Shown one piece after another: positions 1-4,937 of a stretch of DNA of 6,669 nt. A program made the position numbers and the translations under genes. The notes beneath the pieces are model-generated. The model was not told the origin of the DNA and did not search any database. It was given only the letters and a program-made list of their open reading frames with translations. This DNA is from Odoribacter sp. UBA944 (GTDB lineage Bacteria; Bacteroidota; Bacteroidia; Bacteroidales; Marinifilaceae), in the NCBI GenBank assembly GCA_002293375.1, contig DBDA01000001.1, positions 48,528 to 55,196 on the forward strand, given 5' to 3'. Every line of letters begins with the position of its first letter. Positions within the stretch are counted from its first letter, which is position 1.

Positions 1-258
1 GATGTAAACACCGGCTGTCAGGTGGTCCATGCGTGTAAAATAGGCTTTCCGCGCCAACAGGTCTAATTGGCGTATCTGCTCCTGCAAGGCCGGATTGCCG
101 GCTTGTTGGTCGTTGAGGCCTTTTAATGTTTCTACGACTTCGGTTTGCAACGGTGTGGCGCTTCTCACCTGAAAGTAGGAGGTGATCAGCATAGTTGAGA
201 AGGTAACGACAAAGAGCGCCGATACGATGGCGATGTTTCTGAGAATGGCTTGCTTCAT
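1..258 (-). CDS. Membrane-anchored protein of unknown function, N-terminal part (partial)
   Basis: The first 86 codons of a minus-strand gene are visible; the frame is open through the left edge, so the C-terminus lies outside the window. The protein starts MKQAILRNIA and has one clear hydrophobic segment at about residues 8-28, after a short positively charged N-terminus (K2, R7), which suggests an uncleaved membrane anchor. Residues 29-75 are polar and probably helical (rich in Q, L, E and R), and residues 80-86 may begin a second membrane segment. The ATG was chosen because it precedes the hydrophobic segment directly and a promoter-like sequence lies about 40 bases upstream. There is no obvious Shine-Dalgarno sequence, which is usual in Bacteroidetes. 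It vaguely resembles small membrane subunits found in Bacteroidales electron-transfer gene clusters, but I cannot name the family from this fragment. Confidence 0.8.
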   Translation of the reverse strand, partial: MKQAILRNIAIVSALFVVTFSTMLITSYFQVRSATPLQTEVVETLKGLNDQQAGNPALQEQIRQLDLLARKAYFTRMDHLTAGVYI

Positions 259-280
259 GCGTTGGTGGTTAAGAGGGTAA

Positions 281-300
281 GTCCTTAGTTACCAAAGGAC
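281..300. promoter_or_regulatory. Imperfect 20-bp palindrome, possible operator
   Basis: GTCCTT (281-286) and AAGGAC (295-300) form a perfect 6-bp inverted repeat around an 8-base centre. The right arm touches the proposed -7 element of the minus-strand promoter, so the dyad would cover the transcription start and first bases of the leader. That position suits a repressor operator or a short 5' hairpin. No specific regulator is recognised. Confidence 0.3.
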
Positions 301-332
301 GAATATACAAAACTTATCGTTATTTTTTCAAT
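300..332 (-). promoter_or_regulatory. Candidate Bacteroidetes-type promoter for the leftmost gene
   Basis: Read on the minus strand, TATATTCG (300-307) matches the Bacteroidetes -7 consensus TAnnTTTG with one mismatch. ATTG (329-332) lies 21 bases upstream of it, where the -33 TTTG box is expected. The predicted transcript would start near position 293-296 and give a leader of roughly 35-40 bases before the ATG at 258. The surrounding DNA is AT-rich. This is a match by eye only. Confidence 0.4.
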
Positions 333-364
333 AAGCACGTAAATAGATTTTTATTAATAACGCC

Positions 365-419
365 CCTCCCACAATTAGCGAAACTTGCAAAATTTACAAG
401 TTTCGCTAATTGTGGGAGG
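365..419. repeat. Long perfect inverted repeat (23-bp arms, 9-base loop)
   Basis: The left arm is at 365-387 (begins CCTCCCACAATTAGCG) and the right arm at 397-419 (ends GCTAATTGTGGGAGG); they are exact reverse complements. After one mismatch the loop can add three more A-T pairs (389-391 with 393-395). Neither side has a clean U-run, so it is not a textbook intrinsic terminator, although a bidirectional transcription barrier or processing site remains possible. It could also be a small palindromic mobile or repetitive element, or a remnant of inverted element ends. No target-site duplication is obvious next to it. Confidence 0.85.
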
Positions 420-493
420 AAATGACTCCCGTGCAGTGCGATATTTATTTAGTCGAGGAATTGGTTTATCGGATGCCGATGAATTTGGCATTT

Positions 494-514
494 AAAAACA
501 GATGGTGAAACCAT
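494..514 (-). terminator. Weak candidate intrinsic terminator after the GNAT operon
   Basis: On the minus strand, ATGGT and ACCAT (502-514) pair around a three-base loop and are followed, after three further bases, by TTTTT (494-498). It lies about 100 bases beyond the stop of the GNAT gene at 611. The stem has only five pairs, two of them G-C, so its strength is doubtful. The hairpin at 546-562 is a rival. Confidence 0.25.
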
Positions 515-529
515 TACTTGAAAGCTCCT

Positions 530-577
530 CCGAAAAATGTGTAAAACGAGAGGATTTCTCGTGCCGAAAATGTGTAA
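530..577. repeat. Direct repeat of about 14 bases flanking a 6-bp hairpin
   Basis: CCGAAAAATGTGTAA (530-544) recurs as CCGAAAATGTGTAA (564-577), differing by one A in the A-run. Between them ACGAGA (546-551) and TCTCGT (557-562) form a perfect 6-bp hairpin with a 5-base loop. Read on the minus strand, the hairpin is followed by a T-rich tract (TTTTACACATTTTT), so it could help end transcription of the GNAT operon. The repeat-hairpin-repeat layout could instead be a protein binding array or part of an interspersed repeat. Confidence 0.55.
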
Positions 578-610
578 TTGCGGCGGCGGATTAAGGGGAA
601 GATTACATAA

Positions 611-1177
611 TCATTCAATTTTACAGGTAAAGGTGTCTTTATCGCGATTTTCCCAATTTTTGCGGGAGAGGTAGGTGAAGTGTTCTGTGCGGAGTTCGTT
701 TAGTAGGGGGACGGGTTTGTTGTGTTCGGTGTGGTGGTAGAGGAATCCGCATTTTTCCGATACCCGTTTTGATTTTTCGTTGCCGTCGTAGTAACCGCAC
801 CAGACGGTGGTAACTTGCAGGTCTTCAAAGGCGTGCCGGAGGAGTTCGCGGACGGCTTCGGGGATGAGGCCTTGGCCCCAGAAGGGTTCGCCGATCCAGT
901 ACCCTATTTCGCGCTCACCTTCCGCTATTTCGGCGCTGTGGATGGTGTGGGCCGTCATCAGCCCGATGCTTCCAATGGCTTCGCCGGTTTCTTTCAGTAC
1001 GACGGCGTAGGTTTCGTCTGCCGAAAGGATGCTTTTGATGATTTCGCGGCTGTTCTCCACGCTTGTGTGGGGCGGCCAAGCGGCAACCGGTCCGACGCGG
1101 GGATTTTGGGCGTACTTGTAAAGCGATTCGGCGTCACTCTCCTGCCAGGCTCTTAGAATTAAACGTTTGGTTTGCAT
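611..1177 (-). CDS. GNAT N-acetyltransferase, RimJ/RimL type
   Basis: This 188-residue protein has the layout of the RimJ/RimL-like branch of GNAT enzymes (Acetyltransf_3), which move the acetyl group of acetyl-CoA to an amine, often a protein N-terminus or a small molecule. It opens with the typical TKRLILRAW strand, followed by a helix at about residues 41-52. Strands cover residues 56-75 (VVLKETGEAIGSIGL) and 89-96 (REIGYWIG), and the acetyl-CoA loop and helix are at 97-116 (PFWGQGLIPEAV). The closing motif at 133-146 (NEKSKRVSEKCGF) is the usual N-x-x-S-x-R/K-x-x-E-K-x-G-F of the family. The ATG lies four bases after the stop of the two-domain GNAT gene, so the two genes are very likely co-transcribed. 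It is a cytoplasmic enzyme; its substrate cannot be read from the sequence. Confidence 0.93.
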   Translation of the reverse strand: MQTKRLILRAWQESDAESLYKYAQNPRVGPVAAWPPHTSVENSREIIKSILSADETYAVVLKETGEAIGSIGLMTAHTIHSAEIAEGEREIGYWIGEPFWGQGLIPEAVRELLRHAFEDLQVTTVWCGYYDGNEKSKRVSEKCGFLYHHTEHNKPVPLLNELRTEHFTYLSRKNWENRDKDTFTCKIE

Positions 1178-1181
1178 GGGG

Positions 1182-2033
1182 TTAGATTTTTTTGATCATT
1201 TCAAATTGTTTTCCGCTGACCGGGATGTTTTTTGCCCGGAGAAAGTCGACGATTGAGGTGCAGGAGGTCTCGGTGTTTAGCAATTTGGTTGTTGGCATTT
1301 TGTTATGTTTGCTTGTTTGGTGGAGCAGGAGGGTGGCGATCCCTTTTCTGCGGTGTGCTTTATGGACGGCTATTTGTGTGATGTCGCCCGATACGGGTTC
1401 GAATACGCAGTATCCTACGAGTTCTTGCTCCAGAAATACGCCCCAACTGAGGAAGGTTTCTTTGGCTCTTTGGATGGAGGCGAGGCTGTTTTGCCAGGAG
1501 GGGGGAAAGTCCCAGAAGGCGGAAACGGAGGGGTGTTTTTCGATGTCGATTTTTTCTATGGAGTAGGAGGGGTCTGTATTTTTGATGTCGTTGTGCAGTG
1601 TTTCGTTTTGCCAGACGAAGTAGTTGAATTCTCGGGTTATTTCGAAGCCGAGTTTGCGGTAGACGGAGACGGCTTTGGTGTTGTGTTGCAGTACTTCGAG
1701 GAGGTATTGTTTGATGTTTGCTTTTTGTAGGTGGGGAATGGAGTGTTCGAATATTTGGGTGGCGAGGCCTTTGCCTCTGTGTGCTTTTAATGTTCCGGTT
1801 CCTGTGTCGTAGGCGGTGTGTGTGCCGTTGAAGGAGCCGATGCCGTTTAGGGTAAATGTTGTTATTTCCCGGTTTTCGAATGCGGCGAATGAGAGATCGG
1901 GACGGAATCCGCGCCTTTTCCACATGGCTTGCAGTTGTTGGCTGTTTAGTTGGATGTCGTAGTCGGAGAAAGCGCGGCTGAATGCGTTGAATAGGGTTGG
2001 GAAGTCTGTTTGGGCGAGTGATTTGATTTCCAT
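1182..2033 (-). CDS. Tandem two-domain GNAT acetyltransferase
   Basis: This 283-residue protein carries two GNAT folds. The first spans about residues 1-145, with the acetyl-CoA loop at 85-92 (HRGKGLAT) and the closing motif NTKAVSVYRKLGFE at 118-131. The second spans about 155-283, with ITQIAVHKAHRRKGIATLLL at 218-237. Its C-terminal end looks shorter and lacks a clear Y-x-x-x-G-F motif, although FLRAKNIPVSGKQFEM at 264-279 occupies that place. Both acetyl-CoA loops look intact, so either or both domains may be active; in many tandem GNATs only one is catalytic. Substrate is unknown. It is the first gene of a minus-strand operon with the single-domain GNAT gene four bases downstream. The A-rich run just before the ATG is a typical Bacteroidetes translation start, and the 85-base gap upstream is shared with the divergent transporter gene. 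Confidence 0.92.
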   Translation of the reverse strand: MEIKSLAQTDFPTLFNAFSRAFSDYDIQLNSQQLQAMWKRRGFRPDLSFAAFENREITTFTLNGIGSFNGTHTAYDTGTGTLKAHRGKGLATQIFEHSIPHLQKANIKQYLLEVLQHNTKAVSVYRKLGFEITREFNYFVWQNETLHNDIKNTDPSYSIEKIDIEKHPSVSAFWDFPPSWQNSLASIQRAKETFLSWGVFLEQELVGYCVFEPVSGDITQIAVHKAHRRKGIATLLLHQTSKHNKMPTTKLLNTETSCTSIVDFLRAKNIPVSGKQFEMIKKI

Positions 2034-2048
2034 TTTTTTTATTTTTTG

Positions 2049-2056
2049 TAAAGATA
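2049..2056 (-). promoter_or_regulatory. Possible -7 element for the GNAT operon
   Basis: On the minus strand TATCTTTA matches TAnnTTTG in all but the last base and lies 15 bases before the ATG at 2033. No good -33 TTTG was seen at the proper distance, so the call rests on one element. It would give a leader of about 10 bases made almost only of A and T. Confidence 0.3.
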
Positions 2057-2077
2057 TGGATTTGTTTTAAATGGGGA

Positions 2078-2108
2078 TGTGTAGGCGCGGAGAAATTGAT
2101 TATCTTCG
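2078..2108 (+). promoter_or_regulatory. Candidate promoter for the YfcC-type transporter gene
   Basis: TATCTTCG (2101-2108) matches the Bacteroidetes -7 consensus TAnnTTTG with one mismatch, and TGTG (2078-2081) lies 19 bases upstream in the -33 place (three of four bases match TTTG). Transcription would begin around 2112-2116, just before the ATG at 2119. The mRNA would then be almost leaderless, which fits the absence of any Shine-Dalgarno sequence. Confidence 0.4.
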
Positions 2109-2114
2109 CGCCTA
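2082..2114. promoter_or_regulatory. 12-bp dyad between divergent promoters, possible operator
   Basis: TAGGCGCGGAGA (2082-2093) and TCTTCGCGCCTA (2103-2114) are inverted repeats with a single G-T mismatch, around a 9-base AT-rich centre. The dyad is GC-rich within an otherwise AT-rich region, covers the proposed -7 element of the transporter promoter and ends four bases before its ATG. If that promoter is right, most of the dyad is not transcribed, so it would act as DNA (an operator) rather than as an RNA hairpin. Confidence 0.5.
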
Positions 2115-2118
2115 AACA

Positions 2119-3720
2119 ATGCTTATGCTGAAGAAGATACCCCATACTTATACGATTATTGCTGTCATTATTTTGATTTGCGCGGGTTTGTCGTGGGTGG
2201 TGCCTGCCGGGGAGTATGAGCGCCGGACGATGGAGGTGAACGGGGCTTCCCGGACGGTGATCGTTCCGGATTCTTTTCACGCGGTGGAGCAATCGCCCCA
2301 GTCATGGCAGGTGTTTTCCGCGCTGTTGGAGGGGTTTGAGCGGCAGGCGGGGATTATTGCTTTTTTGTTGATCATCGGCGGCGCTTTTCAGATTATGAAC
2401 AACAGCCGGGCGATCGATGCGGGTATTTTTTCTTTTTGGGGGTATACCCGGCGGTTGGAACGCCGTTCGTGGATGAGGAAGATCGGTGTGAATAATGTGG
2501 TGATGAGCTTGATCATGGTCCTTTTCAGTTTGTTTGGGGCGGTGTTCGGGATGAGTGAGGAGACGCTGGCGTTTGTGATCATTGTTGTGCCGTTGGCCAT
2601 TTCAATGGGATACGATTCGATCACGGGCTTGTGTATGGTGTATGTGGCTGCTCATGTGGGGTTTGCGGGGGCTGTGTTGAATCCGTTTACGATCGGTATT
2701 GCGCAGGGGTTGTCGGATCTGCCGTTGTTTTCGGGGTTTGAGTACCGTTTGTTTTGCTGGTTGTTGCTGACGGCGGTGTTGGTTGTTGCCGTGTTGGTGT
2801 ATGCGAACCGGATCAGAAAAAGGCCGCAGTTGTCGCCAATGTATGCGGCCGATCAATATTGGCGGGAACGGAACAACGGAGAGGTTGAGCGGATGACGTA
2901 TGCCACTCCCCGGTCGACGTGGGTGGTGTACGGAATGGTGACGGTGGCGCTGGTGTTGTTTTCTCTGTTTTATCCGGTGACGACGTTGACGGTGGGAGCT
3001 GTGTCGGTCAAGTTGTACGCTGTTCCTGCATTTACTGTTCTTTTTGTGTTGCTGGGTTGGCTGGGAGCGCGTAAGTCGTATCATTTTTTTGTGTTGACGC
3101 TTTTGGGGTTTACGGTATTGTTTTTGGTGACGGGGGTGATGGGGCACGGTTGGTATCTGCCTGAGATATCTGCTGTTTTTTTGGCGATGGGGATACTTTC
3201 GGGGTTTGCTGCGGGAGGGAAGCCGGATGGTATTATTAAGTTGTTTTTGGAGGGGGCGAAGGATATTCTTTCCGCTGCTATTGTGGTGGGATTGGCAGGC
3301 GGAATCATACAGATCCTGCAGGAGGGAAAGATTATTGACCCGATCCTGCACGGCCTGGCTTCCCTGATGCATGAGACGGGGCGGATTGCTTCCGTGGGGG
3401 TGATGTACGCCGTTCAGACCCTGATTAATTTTGTGATCCCGTCCGGTTCGGCTAAGGCTGCGCTGACGATGCCGATCATGGCGCCGTTTTCGGATGTGAT
3501 CGGTATTTCACGGCAGGCGACGGTGATGGCGTTTCAATTTGGGGATGGGATTACGAATATGATTACCCCGACGTCGGCGATATTGATCGGTGCGCTGGGA
3601 ATTGCCCGCATTCCTTACGAGGTGTGGGTGAAGTGGTTTTTTAAGTTGTTGTTGGTGCTGATTGTGTTGGGTTTTGTGTTGTTGATACCGACGGTGACGA
3701 TGCGTTTGCCGGGGTTTTAA
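2119..3720 (+). CDS. yfcC: YfcC/DcuC-family transporter
   Basis: This 533-residue, strongly hydrophobic inner-membrane protein belongs to the YfcC branch of the DcuC superfamily (C4-dicarboxylate anaerobic carriers and arginine/ornithine-antiporter-like proteins). The N-terminus KKIPHTYTIIAVIIL...WVVPAGEYER is the family hallmark. Other typical stretches are FGMSEETLAF (143-152), LNPFTIGIAQ (187-196), INFVIPSGSAKAALTMPIMA (436-455) and FQFGDGITNMITPTS (472-486); the last two resemble the paired re-entrant loops and substrate site of this superfamily. About a dozen membrane segments can be seen, with a polar loop at about 231-265. The substrate is not determined: members are annotated for dicarboxylates, basic amino acids or peptides. 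M3 is an alternative start. The gene stands alone on the plus strand, divergent from the GNAT operon, and its stop overlaps that of the convergent sugar acetyltransferase gene. Confidence 0.92.
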   Translation: MLMLKKIPHTYTIIAVIILICAGLSWVVPAGEYERRTMEVNGASRTVIVPDSFHAVEQSPQSWQVFSALLEGFERQAGIIAFLLIIGGAFQIMNNSRAIDAGIFSFWGYTRRLERRSWMRKIGVNNVVMSLIMVLFSLFGAVFGMSEETLAFVIIVVPLAISMGYDSITGLCMVYVAAHVGFAGAVLNPFTIGIAQGLSDLPLFSGFEYRLFCWLLLTAVLVVAVLVYANRIRKRPQLSPMYAADQYWRERNNGEVERMTYATPRSTWVVYGMVTVALVLFSLFYPVTTLTVGAVSVKLYAVPAFTVLFVLLGWLGARKSYHFFVLTLLGFTVLFLVTGVMGHGWYLPEISAVFLAMGILSGFAAGGKPDGIIKLFLEGAKDILSAAIVVGLAGGIIQILQEGKIIDPILHGLASLMHETGRIASVGVMYAVQTLINFVIPSGSAKAALTMPIMAPFSDVIGISRQATVMAFQFGDGITNMITPTSAILIGALGIARIPYEVWVKWFFKLLLVLIVLGFVLLIPTVTMRLPGF

Positions 3721-4310
3721 GGGCGTTGGGGTTCTATTTCTTTGATGATTCTGCAAGGGTTTCCGTAGGCGATGACGTTGCTGGGTATGGATTTGGTGAC
3801 GACACTTCCGGCTCCGATGGTGACGTTGTCGCCAATGGTGATGCCGGGTAATAGGATGCTGCCGCCGCCAATCCAGACGTTGTTCCCGATGGTTACGGGT
3901 GCGGTTTTGGATACGGCAAACGGAAAATCTGCGTTGACGCTTTTGTTGAATCTTTCGTTGGCGCTTATGGGGTGGAAGACGGTGTAGATGTGTACACCGG
4001 GGGCAATTAGTGCGTTGTCGCCAATTGTGATGCGGTTGCAGTCCAGGAAGACACAGTTCATGTTGATTTCGCAGTTGTTGCCTAAAAAGATAAATTTACC
4101 GTAGTCAACGAAGAATGGTGCGGTGATCTGTGTGTGTTTTCCCCGTGCGCCCAGTAATTCGTCGAGTATTTTGAGTTGCCCGGTTTTATCGGAGTAGGAA
4201 AGGGCGTTGTATTGTTGCATCAGGTTTTTCCCACGGGTCCAGAGTTCGATTAGTTCGGGGTCTCCGCAGTCGTATAGTTCTCCTGCAAGCATTTTTTCTT
4301 TTTCGGTCAT
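3717..4310 (-). CDS. maa: Maltose/galactoside-type sugar O-acetyltransferase
   Basis: This 197-residue left-handed beta-helix acetyltransferase transfers acetyl from acetyl-CoA to a hydroxyl of a sugar, like Maa and LacA, and would work as a cytoplasmic trimer. The N-terminal helical Mac domain is clear (MTEKEKMLAGELYDCGDPEL, then an L-x-x-L-LG end at 49-54). Hexapeptide repeats follow, such as ITIGDNALIAPGV (95-107) and VTIGNNVWIGGGSILLPGIT (139-158). The family catalytic histidine is H113 in the HPIS turn, followed by the flexible loop at about 116-133. The protein ends with the usual YGNPCRIIKEI. The frame is open further upstream, but the ATG at 4310 is the standard family start and lies one base after the upstream stop (TAAAATG), indicating translational coupling. 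It is the last gene of the string starting with the FtsX-like permease. The true sugar is unknown. Confidence 0.93.
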   Translation of the reverse strand: MTEKEKMLAGELYDCGDPELIELWTRGKNLMQQYNALSYSDKTGQLKILDELLGARGKHTQITAPFFVDYGKFIFLGNNCEINMNCVFLDCNRITIGDNALIAPGVHIYTVFHPISANERFNKSVNADFPFAVSKTAPVTIGNNVWIGGGSILLPGITIGDNVTIGAGSVVTKSIPSNVIAYGNPCRIIKEIEPQRP

Positions 4311-4311
4311 T

Positions 4312-4578
4312 TTATTCTTTGAGTAAGGTAAGTTTAAAGATGACGTGTCCGTTGTCGGGGCAAGCGAGTTTTGTTTTTGAGTAAGGGTTTGCTTCAAAGT
4401 TGAATGTGGCGCCTGAATGTAATGCGGTTTGCATGGGAAACAGGATGGCGTACGCTCCGCCACAAAATGGCTGGTTGGGGGTGTTTAGCCCTTCGCAGGT
4501 GATTTTGTCTCCTTTTTTGTATCCACAGGCACAATAGCCGTTTACTTGCTCGACTTCGATTTCAAATGTTTTTGCCAT
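4312..4578 (-). CDS. TIGR04076 family small protein
   Basis: This 88-residue protein fits the TIGR04076 family of small conserved proteins of unknown function. Family traits seen here are the early C-x-x-G-x-x-x-G-D block (C18-G19 and G23-D24), a central block with Cys and small residues before a helix (FCGGAYAILFPMQTAL, 38-53), and the late ACPD block (72-75) followed by a terminal strand (VIFKLTLL). It has five cysteines (C16, C18, C28, C39, C73), some of which may bind a metal; this is inference. A longer reading frame runs upstream, but it overlaps the DUF3795 gene and has non-protein-like composition, so the ATG at 4578 was chosen. It lies 11 bases after the DUF3795 stop. Next to another cysteine-rich protein, a redox or metal role is conceivable but unproven. 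Confidence 0.85.
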   Translation of the reverse strand: MAKTFEIEVEQVNGYCACGYKKGDKITCEGLNTPNQPFCGGAYAILFPMQTALHSGATFNFEANPYSKTKLACPDNGHVIFKLTLLKE

Positions 4579-4589
4579 GTTATAAGTTT

Positions 4590-4931
4590 TCAGACGGTTG
4601 ATCGAAGGTTTTCTTTTGCGCCGGGAGCGTTTTGCAGGATCGGGGCTACGATGGGGCAGTTGTCCAGTTCTTGGCAGTCGCCGCAGGTATCGAAGCCTTT
4701 TTGGTGGACGCATTTGCGGATTTCGCAATGGTTGCTGCAGAAGGCGAATTTTACTCCGTCGGTCCGGCAACCCATGCAATTAATGGTGTCTGCCGTGATT
4801 TCGGGTACGTTGTTCATTTCGCTCCATTTCCGGGCGGTTTTTTCTCTCAGTTCGTCGTCGTTTTTGACGGTGGCTATGCGGGCATCGCAGGTTTCGCAAT
4901 CCAAGCCACAGCAAGCGATCAGTTGTTTCAT
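4590..4931 (-). CDS. Cysteine-rich DUF3795 protein
   Basis: This 113-residue protein has the DUF3795 layout: an N-terminal CCGLDCETC block (residues 7-15), a helix at about 25-39, then a dense cysteine part with C52-x2-C55, C65-x3-C69, C74, C83-x2-C86 and C92. Twelve cysteines in 113 residues point to zinc or Fe-S binding; the family has no settled biochemical function. The C-terminal 20 residues are polar and free of cysteine. It begins six bases after the stop of the UDG-like gene and is followed 11 bases later by the TIGR04076 gene, so it belongs to the same transcript. There is no signal peptide, which suggests a cytoplasmic protein. Confidence 0.88.
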   Translation of the reverse strand: MKQLIACCGLDCETCDARIATVKNDDELREKTARKWSEMNNVPEITADTINCMGCRTDGVKFAFCSNHCEIRKCVHQKGFDTCGDCQELDNCPIVAPILQNAPGAKENLRSTV

Positions 4932-4937
4932 TTGTTT

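Larger units (their letters stand above)
259..610. other. Gene-free intergenic region rich in dyads
   Basis: This 352-base stretch separates the stop of the single-domain GNAT gene from the start of the next minus-strand gene. No convincing gene was found. It holds, left to right: an imperfect palindrome at 281-300, a promoter-like pair at 300-332, a long inverted repeat at 365-419, a 5-bp hairpin beside a T run at 494-514, and a direct repeat around a 6-bp hairpin at 530-577. Two short plus-strand open frames (379-495 and 422-508) and a 53-codon minus-strand open frame (449-610) exist but lack support as genes. The region may be a decayed gene or element remnant plus the regulatory region of the leftmost gene. 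Confidence 0.6.

Noticed and set aside
530..577. CRISPR-like repeat
   Set aside because: Only two short, imperfect copies are present, with no regular spacer series and no cas genes in the window.
449..610. 53-codon minus-strand open frame directly after the GNAT stop
   Set aside because: It has no recognised domain, spans the direct repeat and hairpins, and a simple stop readthrough of the GNAT gene is not supported by the family's normal length.
1360..2292. Long minus-strand open frame of 310 codons
   Set aside because: It overlaps the two-domain GNAT gene in another frame and runs into the transporter gene. Its product is dominated by R, H, P, Q and N, typical of a shadow frame.
2602..3372. 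256-codon minus-strand open frame inside the transporter gene
   Set aside because: The composition is basic and repetitive (R, H, Q, P), the antisense shadow of a hydrophobic membrane protein; no domain is recognisable.
4311..4463. Upstream extension of the sugar acetyltransferase frame
   Set aside because: The extra 51 residues overlap the TIGR04076 gene and do not resemble the family, whose N-terminus matches the ATG at 4310.
4579..4779. Upstream extension of the TIGR04076 frame
   Set aside because: It overlaps the DUF3795 gene and gives an R- and P-rich product; the family start matches the ATG at 4578.
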